A stretch of 64,000 nt of DNA from Clostridiales bacterium (GTDB lineage: Bacteria > Bacillota > Clostridia > Oscillospirales > Acutalibacteraceae), in the NCBI GenBank assembly GCA_019416455.1, contig DXXG01000027.1, positions 124,001 to 188,000 of the forward strand, written 5' to 3'. The notes under the pieces were generated by a model. The model did not search any database. It saw nothing but the letters and a program-made list of their open reading frames with translations, and was not told the DNA's origin. Of the stretch, positions 55,547 to 63,933 are shown piece by piece. Position numbers and translations under genes: made by a program. Each line of letters opens with the position of its first letter. The first letter of the stretch is position 1.

Positions 55547-56293
55547 ATGAATCAGTCATTTTATACGGGAGCTATCGGAGCTTTGGCCCAGCAGCGGCGG
55601 CTGGACGTTCAGGGCAACAACATCGCCAATGTGAACACCTACGGGTTCAAAGCGGAAAAAGCCCGGTTCACGGATCTGATGTATCAGGATCTTCAGGGCA
55701 TTGACGGGGCCCAGCTGCCTGTGGGCACAGGGTCCAGCCTGCTGATGACCTCCACCGATTTCGCCGCGGGCTCGGTGATGACCACCAACCGGCCCTACGA
55801 CTTCATGATCGAGGGAGACGGCTTTTTCGGGCTGATCGACCTGGCCACCAACGAAGTGTCCTTCACCCGCAGCGGTGACTTCTCCCTGGCGGAGCTTCAG
55901 CGGCCCACAGGGGAGAACGACGAGAACGGCAACCCCATCATGGAAACGGTGATGTGCCTTTCCGATGGGCAGGGAAGTTTCGTGCTGAGTAACCGGGGCG
56001 ACCTGATCGAAGTGACCGACGAATCAGAAGAACTGCCGGTGGGCGTGTTCGACTTCGCGAACTATAACGGCATGACTCACGTGGGAGGGACCCGGTTCAT
56101 GCCTGTGGATAAAAACGGAAACCTGTGGCTGGGGACCGGTACAGTGCACCGGGGTGCTCTGGAAGGATCCAATGTGGACTTGGCTGAGGAGATGACCAAG
56201 GTGATCGAATCTCAGCGGGTGTACAGTTTGGCTTTGAAGATGGTGCAGACTTCTGACGAGATCGAGTCTACCATCAACGGTTTGCGCAGCTGA
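55547..56293 (+). CDS. flgG: Flagellar basal-body rod protein, FlgF/FlgG family (second copy)
   Basis: A 248-residue paralogue of the preceding rod protein. It has NNIANVNTYGFKAEKARFTD at the N-terminus, MIEGDGFFGLIDLATNEVSF in the middle, and EGSNVDLAEEMTKVIESQRV at the C-terminus. The two are about 18 bases apart. Both belong to the rod/hook family with FlgB, FlgC and FlgE. Confidence 0.85.
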   Translation: MNQSFYTGAIGALAQQRRLDVQGNNIANVNTYGFKAEKARFTDLMYQDLQGIDGAQLPVGTGSSLLMTSTDFAAGSVMTTNRPYDFMIEGDGFFGLIDLATNEVSFTRSGDFSLAELQRPTGENDENGNPIMETVMCLSDGQGSFVLSNRGDLIEVTDESEELPVGVFDFANYNGMTHVGGTRFMPVDKNGNLWLGTGTVHRGALEGSNVDLAEEMTKVIESQRVYSLALKMVQTSDEIESTINGLRS

Positions 56294-56308
56294 GAGGGGT
56301 AACGGAAG

Positions 56309-56932
56309 ATGAAAAATTACGACCAGCTTAATTCTTTAGAGTTGGACACCTTGCGGGAGATCGGGAGTATCGGCACCGGCAATGCCGCCACAGCCCTTTC
56401 CGGCCTGCTGGGGAAAGAGGTCCGCATCACCACGCCGGAAGTGCGGATCATGGGCTATAACGAGGCCATTGAATGGATCGGCGGCCCGGAGGAGATCACG
56501 GCGGGAGTTCTGGTAAAACTGGGGGGACAGATCAACGGCATCATGCTTTCGGTGCAGAAGCTGGAATTTGTCAACCTGGTGCTGGAGACCATGCTCGGCA
56601 AGACCGTGACCGATTATTCCCAGCTGGAGACCATGGAGGCGTCGGCGCTGGTGGAAGTGGGCAACATTATGATCTCCACCTTTATCAACGCACTCAGCGG
56701 GCTTGCGGGACTTTCGGTGAGCTTGACCGTCCCCTGCTTCGCGGTGGATATGCAGGGCGCTATTTTGACGGTGCCTATGGCGGAGTATGGCGGACAGTCC
56801 GACCATATAATGACGATCGGAGGAACCTTTATTTGCGACAACAGGCAAATGCCGTGCCGGTTACTTCTTTCGCCGGATATCCGATCCCTGAATTTTCTGT
56901 TGAGAAAGCTGGGCGTGAGCAGTGGAGAATAA
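56309..56932 (+). CDS. cheC: CheY-P phosphatase CheC
   Basis: CheC removes the phosphate from CheY-P and partners with CheD in adaptation. The 207-residue protein has two pseudo-symmetric sites. The second is intact, with E116 and N119 in LVEVGNIMISTF. The first reads LREIGSIGTGNAATALS with E17 but S20 where Asn is normal (codon AGT, one base from AAT), so that site is probably weak or dead. The protein is followed by cheD with overlapping ends, matching the usual CheC-CheD pair. Confidence 0.9.
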   Translation: MKNYDQLNSLELDTLREIGSIGTGNAATALSGLLGKEVRITTPEVRIMGYNEAIEWIGGPEEITAGVLVKLGGQINGIMLSVQKLEFVNLVLETMLGKTVTDYSQLETMEASALVEVGNIMISTFINALSGLAGLSVSLTVPCFAVDMQGAILTVPMAEYGGQSDHIMTIGGTFICDNRQMPCRLLLSPDIRSLNFLLRKLGVSSGE

Positions 56933-57404
56933 ACAAGTAATTGGTATTGCGGATATGAAGATGGCCCAGGGATCCGGAATGCTGATTACCTACGCGCTGG
57001 GTTCCTGCATTGGTATCTGCCTGTATGACGCCTCCATCAAACTGGGGGCGCTGGTGCACATCATGCTTCCCCTGAACATGGAAACAGGGCGGAAGAATCC
57101 CATGAAGTACGCGGATACAGGGATACGGGAGACCTTGCGGCAGATGGAGGCGAAAGGAGCCCGCCGGATGCATATTACAGCGAAGATTGCCGGAGGAGCC
57201 AAAATGTTCGATGTAGGCGGCAATTCCTCCTTGGGCAACATAGGCCAGCGGAATATCGAAAGCGTGCGGATGATCCTGAAAAACGAGCGGGTCCGGATCC
57301 TGAAAGAGGATCTGGGAGGCTCGGTAGCCAGGACCCTGCTGTTCGATGTCTCCAACGGCATGGGATGTGTCCGAAGCTATGGAAAGCCCGAATTGATCAT
57401 TTAG
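56922..57404 (+). CDS. cheD: Chemoreceptor deamidase CheD
   Basis: CheD deamidates Gln residues of receptors and binds CheC. The 160-residue product has the catalytic Cys in ALGSCIGICLYD and the His in LGALVHIMLPLN, the two active-site residues of the family, followed by KIAGGAKMFDVGGNSSLGN. Its start is GTG at 56922, overlapping the end of cheC by eleven bases, with GTGAGCAGTGG as a weak site. Its coupling to CheC supports the joint role. Confidence 0.93.
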   Translation: MENKQVIGIADMKMAQGSGMLITYALGSCIGICLYDASIKLGALVHIMLPLNMETGRKNPMKYADTGIRETLRQMEAKGARRMHITAKIAGGAKMFDVGGNSSLGNIGQRNIESVRMILKNERVRILKEDLGGSVARTLLFDVSNGMGCVRSYGKPELII

Positions 57405-57419
57405 TTAGGTGAGGAGTGT

Positions 57420-58355
57420 GTGCAGCAAATGTTAGAGGACGCCAAGAAGGGGATTCTGTTGGAATCCGGCACCAATGAGATCGAGATCATGGAGTTTACC
57501 ATTGACGACAATCTTTACGGCATCAACGTGGCCAAGGTGCGGGAAATTATGATGGCAGCGCCGGTGAAGCCCATGCCCCACTCTCACCGGGCAGTGGAAG
57601 GGATCTTCAAACCTCGGGACATCGTGCTTACCGTGGTGGATCTGCCTTATTACCTCAACGGCAAGTCCAGTCCCAAGGGGGAGAAAGACCTGTTCATCGT
57701 GACGAACTTCAACAAGATGTTCATCGCGTTCCGGGTGCATACTGTGGTGGGGATCAGCCGGATCTCCTGGAAAAATATCCAAAAGCCGGATAAGGCCATC
57801 TCCGGAGGCGACGAGGGCGTTGCCACAGGTATCGCTCAGTGTGACGGAGAGCTGGTCACCATTCTGGACTTCGAGAAGATCGTGGCGGAGATCGCTCCGG
57901 AAACCAGCATCCAGATGTCCGAGATCGAAAAGAAGGGCTACCGTGAGTGCCGTGAGATGCCCATTCTCATCGCGGAGGACTCGGTGCTGCTCTCCAAGCT
58001 GATCGAGGAAGCGCTGCATAAGTCCGGCTATATCAACGTGACCATGTTCGCAAACGGCCAGGAGCTGTGGGATTATTTGCAGACCCTGCGGGGAAGCGGC
58101 GGAGATATCCGCAAGAAAGTGGCCCTTGTCATCACGGATATCGAGATGCCTCAGATGGACGGCCACCGTTTGACAAAGCTTATCAAAGATGACAAAGAGT
58201 TCAAACAGATTCCCGTTGTTATCTTCTCTTCTTTGATCACCGATGAAATGCGCATCAAGGGAAAGCAGCTGGGTGCCGATGAACAGATGAGTAAGCCTGA
58301 GATCGGTCATCTGGTGGATGTGCTGGATCGGCTGCTTGCCAGATATTATAAGTAA
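57420..58355 (+). CDS. cheV: Chemotaxis coupling/response protein CheV
   Basis: CheV joins a CheW-like coupling domain to a receiver. The 311 residues show a CheW domain (about 15-165, including VAKVREIMMAAPVKPMPHSH and FIAFRVHTVVGISRISWKNI) and a REC domain (about 185-305) with LIAEDSVLLSKLIEEAL, phospho-acceptor Asp in LVITDIEMPQMDGHRL and conserved FSSLITDEMR with KQLGADEQMSKP. The start is uncertain: GTG at 57420 or ATG at 57429, both near GAGGAG. No cheA or cheW is in the window; CheV could serve as the coupling protein here. Confidence 0.92.
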   Translation: MQQMLEDAKKGILLESGTNEIEIMEFTIDDNLYGINVAKVREIMMAAPVKPMPHSHRAVEGIFKPRDIVLTVVDLPYYLNGKSSPKGEKDLFIVTNFNKMFIAFRVHTVVGISRISWKNIQKPDKAISGGDEGVATGIAQCDGELVTILDFEKIVAEIAPETSIQMSEIEKKGYRECREMPILIAEDSVLLSKLIEEALHKSGYINVTMFANGQELWDYLQTLRGSGGDIRKKVALVITDIEMPQMDGHRLTKLIKDDKEFKQIPVVIFSSLITDEMRIKGKQLGADEQMSKPEIGHLVDVLDRLLARYYK

Positions 58356-58370
58356 AGGAGTGAGAGATAG

Positions 58371-59633
58371 ATGCCCAGTAAGTACATAGTGCGTCAGCAG
58401 ATCAAAGACACACAGGGAAATATCGTGGGATACGAGATCCTTTATCATGGGGAGAACGAAGCCTTCGGAGGAGAAGCTTCCAATTCCAATGATTTTGCCG
58501 CCGCGGATACCATTTACAATTTCCTGACGGAAAATACCGCGAAAGTATTTAAAGGTTCTCTGAATTTCATGACCTTTACCACCATGCTGCTGATGAAAAA
58601 GACACCTCGGTTGTTTGACAAGTCCGAGCTGGTGATCCAGATCGACGACAGCGTGATCATCCATCCCCTGGCCATGCATTTTGTGCAGCAGTACGCCCAG
58701 GAAGGCTATAAGATCGCTGTGAACGAGTTCCAGTTCGCTCCCCGGTATCTGGCTCTGATGGACAATATCGATTACATCAAGATCAACCCCCAAACTTCCA
58801 ATGACATCACCATTCGGAATATTGTGGAGATCGCCCACAGCATGAAGAAGAAGTGCATCGCCACCAACATCGACAATGAGGAACTGTATCAGAAAGTGTT
58901 GGCGTTGAACGTGGACGCGGTGGAAGGTTCTTATGTGGCGGAACGCATGAAGACCAAGACCCACTCCAGCGCCTACCTGCAAAGCAACTTCTTCCGTCTG
59001 ATGGTAGCGGTGACCAAGGATGAGCCGGATGTGGATGAGATCGAACAGCTCATCGCCGCTGACGCCGGCTTGACCTACGGTTTGCTGAAGATGGCAAACT
59101 CCGTCTATTTCGCGCTGCGGCATCGGGCCAGCACCATTCACCAGGCGGTGATGACCCTGGGCCTGGGACAGCTGAAACAGTGGATCTACCTGTTGAGCGC
59201 CAGCAACGCGGACAATCAGCTGGATCCCAGCTCAGAGGAATTCTTGAAGCTCTCCTTTATGCGGGCCAACTTCAGCAGCGAGCTGATGAAATATGCCAAG
59301 GATATGCCCATTTCCAAATCCGACGCGTACCTGATGGGAATGTTCTCCACCTTGAATTACTTGGTGGACGCGCCCTTGGAGGATATCCTCGCGGAAGTCC
59401 CTGTGGACGAGGCGGTGAAAGAAGCGCTGATCCACCACACGGGCCGGTGCGGAAAATTGTATGATCTGGTGCTCAGCTACGAGGCGGCTGACTGGGAGAA
59501 GATCACCCAGTTGGCCAGCGAGCTGGGGATCCCGGATAGACTGCTCACCAGCGTTTACTTCATCTGTATGGAGAATGTGAATATGCTGTGGCAGCAGCTG
59601 ACAAATCCCTATGGAGAAGAGGCCAAAAGCTAA
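58371..59633 (+). CDS. Degenerate EAL plus HDOD domain protein
   Basis: A 420-residue protein of the YuxH/CdgJ-type architecture. The N-terminal about 190 residues resemble an EAL domain (VGYEILYHGENEAFGGEASN, IKINPQTSNDITIRNIVEIA, ATNIDNEELYQKVLALNVDA) but the EAL motif itself and metal-binding residues are not evident, so c-di-GMP hydrolysis is unlikely. The C-terminal HDOD domain (about 200-390) has LIAADAGLTYGLLKMANSVY and IHQAVMTLGLGQLKQWIYLL. Such proteins can act as regulators of motility. Sits between cheV and the receptor gene. Confidence 0.82.
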   Translation: MPSKYIVRQQIKDTQGNIVGYEILYHGENEAFGGEASNSNDFAAADTIYNFLTENTAKVFKGSLNFMTFTTMLLMKKTPRLFDKSELVIQIDDSVIIHPLAMHFVQQYAQEGYKIAVNEFQFAPRYLALMDNIDYIKINPQTSNDITIRNIVEIAHSMKKKCIATNIDNEELYQKVLALNVDAVEGSYVAERMKTKTHSSAYLQSNFFRLMVAVTKDEPDVDEIEQLIAADAGLTYGLLKMANSVYFALRHRASTIHQAVMTLGLGQLKQWIYLLSASNADNQLDPSSEEFLKLSFMRANFSSELMKYAKDMPISKSDAYLMGMFSTLNYLVDAPLEDILAEVPVDEAVKEALIHHTGRCGKLYDLVLSYEAADWEKITQLASELGIPDRLLTSVYFICMENVNMLWQQLTNPYGEEAKS

Positions 59634-59683
59634 AAGGGATCAGGTCTTTGCACCACAAGAATAACCTTCCGTTATTAGCGGGA

Positions 59684-59729
59684 TTACGGTATGCCGGAAC
59701 GCTTTTGAGGAGAAGTTTCCGTACCGTAA
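59684..59729 (+). promoter_or_regulatory. Stem-loop upstream of the chemoreceptor gene
   Basis: TTACGGTA (59684-59691) pairs with TACCGTAA (59722-59729), with inner GGAAC/GTTTCC pairs. No T run follows. It may be a processing or regulatory element that sets chemoreceptor expression; no sigma-28 promoter (TAAA-N15-GCCGATAA) could be found nearby. Confidence 0.45.
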
Positions 59730-59787
59730 AACGCTGGATCATAGTATGTGAGAAATGAAGTAATTCGAGAAAAAAGAGGGGCTAAGC

Positions 59788-61770
59788 ATGAAAAGCATCA
59801 AAAGTAAGATCCTGTTCAGCATGATCGCCACCGTAGCAGGCGGTATGATCGTATTGGGAATCATAAGTGTTGTCTTAAACTACTTTGCTTCCGTGAATAT
59901 GATCAAAACCTCTATCGAAGGCACCGCTGAAGTTACCGCTACCCGCATTCAGTACGAGATGAATGCTTATAAGAACGTGGCGATGGCTGCTGGTGCTGTA
60001 TCCGATTTGAGCGATGAGAAGGTACCTGTCTCTGAGAAAGAGCAGATCCTGGCCAACTGGTCTGAAGAGTATGGCCTGGTGCGGGGCAACCTGCTGGATA
60101 CTAAGGGCGACAGCTACTTTGACGACAACAACTACGCCGACCGTGAGTATTTCCAGCACGCCATGCAGGGAGAGGCGTTTGTGTCCACTCCTGTTCGCAG
60201 CGCTATCACTGGTGAGCTGACGATCATTGTGGCAGCTCCCCTGTGGAAAGGCGGAGAGATCGGCTCTGAAGTAGTGGGTGTTGTGTACTTCGTGCCCGAT
60301 GAGAACTTCCTCAACGAGATCGTAAGCTCCGTGAAGGTAACGGAAAATACCAACGCGTACTTGATCGACCGGGAAGGCAATACCATTGCTGACATTGATC
60401 CTGAGAAGGTGTGCAACGAGAATATCCTCACCGAGGTCCAGCAGGATTCCTCTTTGCAGGTACTGGCAAACTACTATAACAAGATGATCGCCGGTGAGAG
60501 CGGTACTGGCGAATACACCATTGATGGTGTATCCAAGCTGTTTGGTTATGCTCCCGTAGAGGAAAGCGACAACTGGAGCCTGGGCCTGGCAGTTCCCATG
60601 TCCGACCTGATGGGTCCTGTGTACACCGCTATGTTCATTATCATCGCGCTGGTGATCGTGGCTCTGTTGATCGGTATCGCTCTGGCCATCCGGCTGGCAG
60701 TGTCCATCGGCAAGCCCATCAAGATGTGCGTTGACCGTATCGATCTGATGGTGGACGGCGATCTGACCTCTCCCATGCCTCAGTTTAAGTCCAACGACGA
60801 GACCGGACGCTTGGTACAGTCCACCACGCTGATCGTGAACAACTTGCAGAACCTCATCAATGACATTAAATATCTGCTAGCTGAGATGTCCAACGGCAAC
60901 TTCAATGTTCGTTCTCGGAACTACGAGTATTATGTGGGTGATTATGCCCAGATTCTGGAGTCTCTGAAACAGATCGTATACGGTCTGAGCTCCACCATGA
61001 ACCAGATCGAGGAAGCTTCCGATCAGGTGGCCGCAGGCGCGTCTCAGGTGTCCTCCGGTGCTCAGGCTCTGGCTCAGGGCGCTACGGAGCAGGCCAGCAC
61101 CATCCAGGAGCTGTCCGCTACTGTGGATGACATTTCCAACGACAGCCGTACCACGGAAGAGATGGCTCTGTCCGCTAAGGCGGAAGCTGATAAGGCCGGC
61201 ATGGAACTGACCGCCAGCAACGAGTATATCGAGAAATTGGGCAGCGCTATGCGGGAGATCGCCGACTCCTCCAAGCAGATCGGCGTGATCATCAACACCA
61301 TCGAGGACATTGCGTTCCAGACCAATATCCTGGCCTTGAACGCTGCTGTGGAAGCGGCTCGCGCTGGTACTGCCGGCAAGGGCTTCGCGGTTGTGGCTGA
61401 CGAAGTGCGCAACCTGGCTTCCAAGTCTGACCAGGCCGCTAAGGCTACCAAGGAGCTGGTGGAGAAATCCATTTCCGCCATCGATAATGGTGTGGTTATG
61501 ATGAACAGCGTCACGGAAGCTTCTGAGGGAGTTATGAGTTCCGCTCAGAGAGCCGTGTCCAGTATGGACGGTGTGGCTGAAGCGATTCAGCGTCAGACCT
61601 ACTCCATTTCCCAGGTCACTCAGGGCATTGACCAGATCTCCAGCGTGGTGCAGACCAACTCCGCCACCGCAGAAGAGTCCGCCGCCGCCAGCGAAGAGCT
61701 GTCCGGTCAGGCAGATATGCTCAAGTCTCTGCTTCGGAACTTCAAACTTCGGGACGACGAAGAGATGTAA
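59788..61770 (+). CDS. Methyl-accepting chemotaxis protein
   Basis: A 660-residue transmembrane receptor. TM1 is near 9-33 (ILFSMIATVAGGMIVLGIIS), followed by a dCache-type extracellular domain of about 250 residues (ADREYFQHAMQGEAFVSTPV and AYLIDREGNTIADIDPEKV). TM2 is near 284-307 (MFIIIALVIVALLIGIALAI), then HAMP to about 360, and the signalling domain with hairpin EDIAFQTNILALNAAVEAAR and AGTAGKGFAVVADEVRNLAS. Methylatable Gln/Glu helices are present. It ends the flagellar operon. The ligand is unknown. Confidence 0.95.
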   Translation: MKSIKSKILFSMIATVAGGMIVLGIISVVLNYFASVNMIKTSIEGTAEVTATRIQYEMNAYKNVAMAAGAVSDLSDEKVPVSEKEQILANWSEEYGLVRGNLLDTKGDSYFDDNNYADREYFQHAMQGEAFVSTPVRSAITGELTIIVAAPLWKGGEIGSEVVGVVYFVPDENFLNEIVSSVKVTENTNAYLIDREGNTIADIDPEKVCNENILTEVQQDSSLQVLANYYNKMIAGESGTGEYTIDGVSKLFGYAPVEESDNWSLGLAVPMSDLMGPVYTAMFIIIALVIVALLIGIALAIRLAVSIGKPIKMCVDRIDLMVDGDLTSPMPQFKSNDETGRLVQSTTLIVNNLQNLINDIKYLLAEMSNGNFNVRSRNYEYYVGDYAQILESLKQIVYGLSSTMNQIEEASDQVAAGASQVSSGAQALAQGATEQASTIQELSATVDDISNDSRTTEEMALSAKAEADKAGMELTASNEYIEKLGSAMREIADSSKQIGVIINTIEDIAFQTNILALNAAVEAARAGTAGKGFAVVADEVRNLASKSDQAAKATKELVEKSISAIDNGVVMMNSVTEASEGVMSSAQRAVSSMDGVAEAIQRQTYSISQVTQGIDQISSVVQTNSATAEESAAASEELSGQADMLKSLLRNFKLRDDEEM

Positions 61771-61785
61771 GGTATAACGTCATAG

Positions 61786-61820
61786 AAAAAGGGCTTGCCG
61801 GGAACGGCAAGCCCTTTTTG
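61786..61820. terminator. Terminator of the flagellar operon, bidirectional
   Basis: AAAAAGGGCTTGCCG-GGAA-CGGCAAGCCCTTTTT. It lies between the receptor gene and the convergent ferredoxin-type gene. Confidence 0.88.
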
Positions 61821-61858
61821 TTGTATTCAGAGGATCTTTCCAGCCAGGAAAAGACGGC

Positions 61859-62635
61859 TTATTCCTGCGGGCTGGAGGAAGGCGGCGTATAAGGAGGACA
61901 CTGATAACGGTTTTTCCCACGGGTGCTTTTCCCGTACTCGATCACCCCAACGGGACAACCGGAGATGCAGGCCATGCAGTGGGTGCAGTGAGCGCCCCAA
62001 ACGGGTTTGCCGTCCTGAAGGTGGATGTTCCCCAGGGGGCAGAGTTTTTGGCATTTGCCGCAGGAAATACAGGCGTTGGAAGCGGTAAAGGGCGTGGCGC
62101 GGATCTGGAACCGGTTAAACAGGGAGTTCACCAGTCCGGATTTCAGCCAACCCAAAGCGCCGCCGCTCAAAGGTGGGAAGTCCTCCCCTTTTTGGATGAG
62201 GGAGGCAGCCTGTTTGATGGTGGGATGGGAGGCCTTCACCATTTTCTCCGAGTCCTCCCGGGAGGGAACGGAAAACATGACCAGATAATTGTCCGGCATA
62301 ACCACCGGAAGAGTGCCATGGCAGGTAAGTCCCTTCTCTTGAAGCAGGGTTTTGTTTGTGGAAGCAGCGTTGCCAACGTCGTTGCCGCAGGTCATCAAAA
62401 CGTAGGTGTCCTGACTGCCGGCAAAGCTGCTGTTCCGAATAAATTCCGCAAAGACCCGGGGAAGTTGCCAGCTATAAGTGGGGGCTACGAATACCCAGGG
62501 CTTTTGAGAGCTTAAGGCGGCAGATGTGCCGTTGCGAAGATAGGTGAAGCAGTCCTTACATTCATCCTTCAGGAGATCCGCCAGCATCTGGGCGCAGTAG
62601 CGGCTGTTTCCTGTCCCTGAAAAGTAAAGTATCAT
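61859..62635 (-). CDS. EFR1-type flavodoxin/ferredoxin fusion protein
   Basis: A 258-residue protein. The N-terminal flavodoxin part starts MILYFSGTGNSRYCAQMLAD with FSGTGNS as phosphate loop and then WVFVAPTYSWQLPRVFAEFI. The C-terminal half has two [4Fe-4S] ferredoxin motifs: C-x2-C-x2-C-x3-C in CISCGKCQKLCPLGNI and CTHCMACISGCPVGVI. It is called EFR1-like in clostridia. ATG at 62635 has AAGGAG seven bases upstream; a longer frame upstream has no site. It probably passes electrons between low-potential donors, but its partner is unknown. Confidence 0.88.
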   Translation of the reverse strand: MILYFSGTGNSRYCAQMLADLLKDECKDCFTYLRNGTSAALSSQKPWVFVAPTYSWQLPRVFAEFIRNSSFAGSQDTYVLMTCGNDVGNAASTNKTLLQEKGLTCHGTLPVVMPDNYLVMFSVPSREDSEKMVKASHPTIKQAASLIQKGEDFPPLSGGALGWLKSGLVNSLFNRFQIRATPFTASNACISCGKCQKLCPLGNIHLQDGKPVWGAHCTHCMACISGCPVGVIEYGKSTRGKNRYQCPPYTPPSSSPQE

Positions 62636-62781
62636 AATGTTCTCCTTCTGATGTGTTCCAGCTATTTGAAATGGCGTACCGTCCAAAGAACGGCAGGTGT
62701 GCAAAAGGGTGAAAAACGGCCGCGGCAGAGATCCCGCCGGGCCGCAAGGGTGTTCTTTAATCAGGTCTTGAGAGAAGAGTG

Positions 62782-63888
62782 TCACTGGTCATGACGGGGA
62801 TTCTCCATAACGATCTTGCATGCCCGCAGCAGCTGGGCAATGATGGTGGAGTTGTACCGGGGCTCATAAATAGCCAAACGGAAACTGACCTCGTGGGGAG
62901 GGATCACCACGTACAGGGCGGGCAGAGAAGTCAAAGCCAAGGCCCGTACCTCCATGGAACATCTGGGGCAGTTGCAAAGGCCGAACATTTCAATGTACCG
63001 GTCCGCTTTTTCTTCCACCAATGCTTCCATCACGTTGAGACAGATCAGATCGGGCTGTTCTTTCTCTGTCTTGGCTTCTTCCCCAGAAGAGGCAGGCTCG
63101 GCATCCGCAGTGGAGGGAGCGGTACGACCTTCCTGCTGTTCCAAGGTCTTGGTCAGCTCCGCTTCCAGAGCGTCGGTGTCCAGATCGGGCTCCTCCGGTT
63201 CAGGTTCTTCCTGAGTCAGCTCCGGGACGGCTTGGGCAGCCGGGGCGGTCTCCACTGTTTCAGGCTGGACCGGTGTGGACTGAGGTTCCTGAGACTGCTG
63301 CTCCAGAGCTTTAGCCAGCTCCGCTTCCAGGGCGTCGGTGTCCAGGTCAGGCTCCACCGGTTCAGGTTCTTCCTGGACCAGTTCCGGAGCAGTTGGGACA
63401 GCGGGGGTGGCTTCCACCGTTTCCGGCTGGACCGGGGCGGGCTGAGAGTCTTGAGACTGCTGTTCCAGAGTCTTAGAAAGTTCCTCTTCCAAAGTGTCCG
63501 TGTCAGGAGCAGGTTCTTTCCCTTCGGCCTTTTCCTGGTTGCTTTCCTTCTCCGAGGGGGATTCAGCCGCGGGAAGGTCCGGTTCCACAGCTTTTGGCTG
63601 CTCCGGGGGATCGGCAGGGAGTTCCTTTTCCAATTCTTGCTCCAACACCGTTTCCAGAGCGGATTTGATCTGGGCGGAAACAGCGGCGTCCTGACTGAGC
63701 GAGGTCATGACAGGGGGAAGGGAAGCCGATGAAGAAGTTTTCTTCTCCTGGGGTTCCTGTTTCTCCTTGTTCTCAGGGGTTGAGGGCTCCTCGGGGGAAG
63801 GCGCAGGCTGGCGTTCCCGGTTTTTGCTCAGAAGATTCATGACATGAGCGGTTTTGCTGGTATTTGAAGATTTTTTATTTGACGCCAT
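62782..63888 (-). CDS. ComFB-domain protein with acidic repeats
   Basis: A 368-residue protein. The N-terminal about 275 residues are disordered, rich in Glu, Pro, Gln and Ser, with three related repeats of about 50 residues (DTLEEELSKTLEQQSQ, DTDALEAELAKALEQQSQ, DTDALEAELTKTLEQQ), each ending in a short helix. The C-terminal ComFB domain starts LICLNVMEALVEEKADRYIE and has FGLCNCPRCSMEVRALALTS, then LPALYVVIPPH. ComFB-like domains have been reported to bind cyclic dinucleotides. The role here is unknown; the position next to the flagellar operon is suggestive. No TM segment. Confidence 0.8.
   Translation of the reverse strand: MASNKKSSNTSKTAHVMNLLSKNRERQPAPSPEEPSTPENKEKQEPQEKKTSSSASLPPVMTSLSQDAAVSAQIKSALETVLEQELEKELPADPPEQPKAVEPDLPAAESPSEKESNQEKAEGKEPAPDTDTLEEELSKTLEQQSQDSQPAPVQPETVEATPAVPTAPELVQEEPEPVEPDLDTDALEAELAKALEQQSQEPQSTPVQPETVETAPAAQAVPELTQEEPEPEEPDLDTDALEAELTKTLEQQEGRTAPSTADAEPASSGEEAKTEKEQPDLICLNVMEALVEEKADRYIEMFGLCNCPRCSMEVRALALTSLPALYVVIPPHEVSFRLAIYEPRYNSTIIAQLLRACKIVMENPRHDQ
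63140..63500 (-). repeat. Coding repeats in the ComFB-domain gene
   Basis: Three units of about 50 residues share the D-T-D-x-L-E-x-E-L-x-K-x-L-E-Q-Q core at roughly 63140, 63310 and 63460; the first two are nearly identical in DNA, pointing to recent duplication. Confidence 0.7.
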
Positions 63889-63933
63889 GGCGCAGCGCTC
63901 CTTTCCAAAGACAGTATGAGTTGGGCAAAGAAA

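Noticed and set aside
59634..59787. A sigma-28 promoter for the receptor gene
   Set aside because: No TAAA-N15-GCCGATAA-like pair was found; read-through from the operon is more likely.
63140..63500. Repeats near the right end as a tandem non-coding array
   Set aside because: They are in-frame repeats of the ComFB-domain protein.
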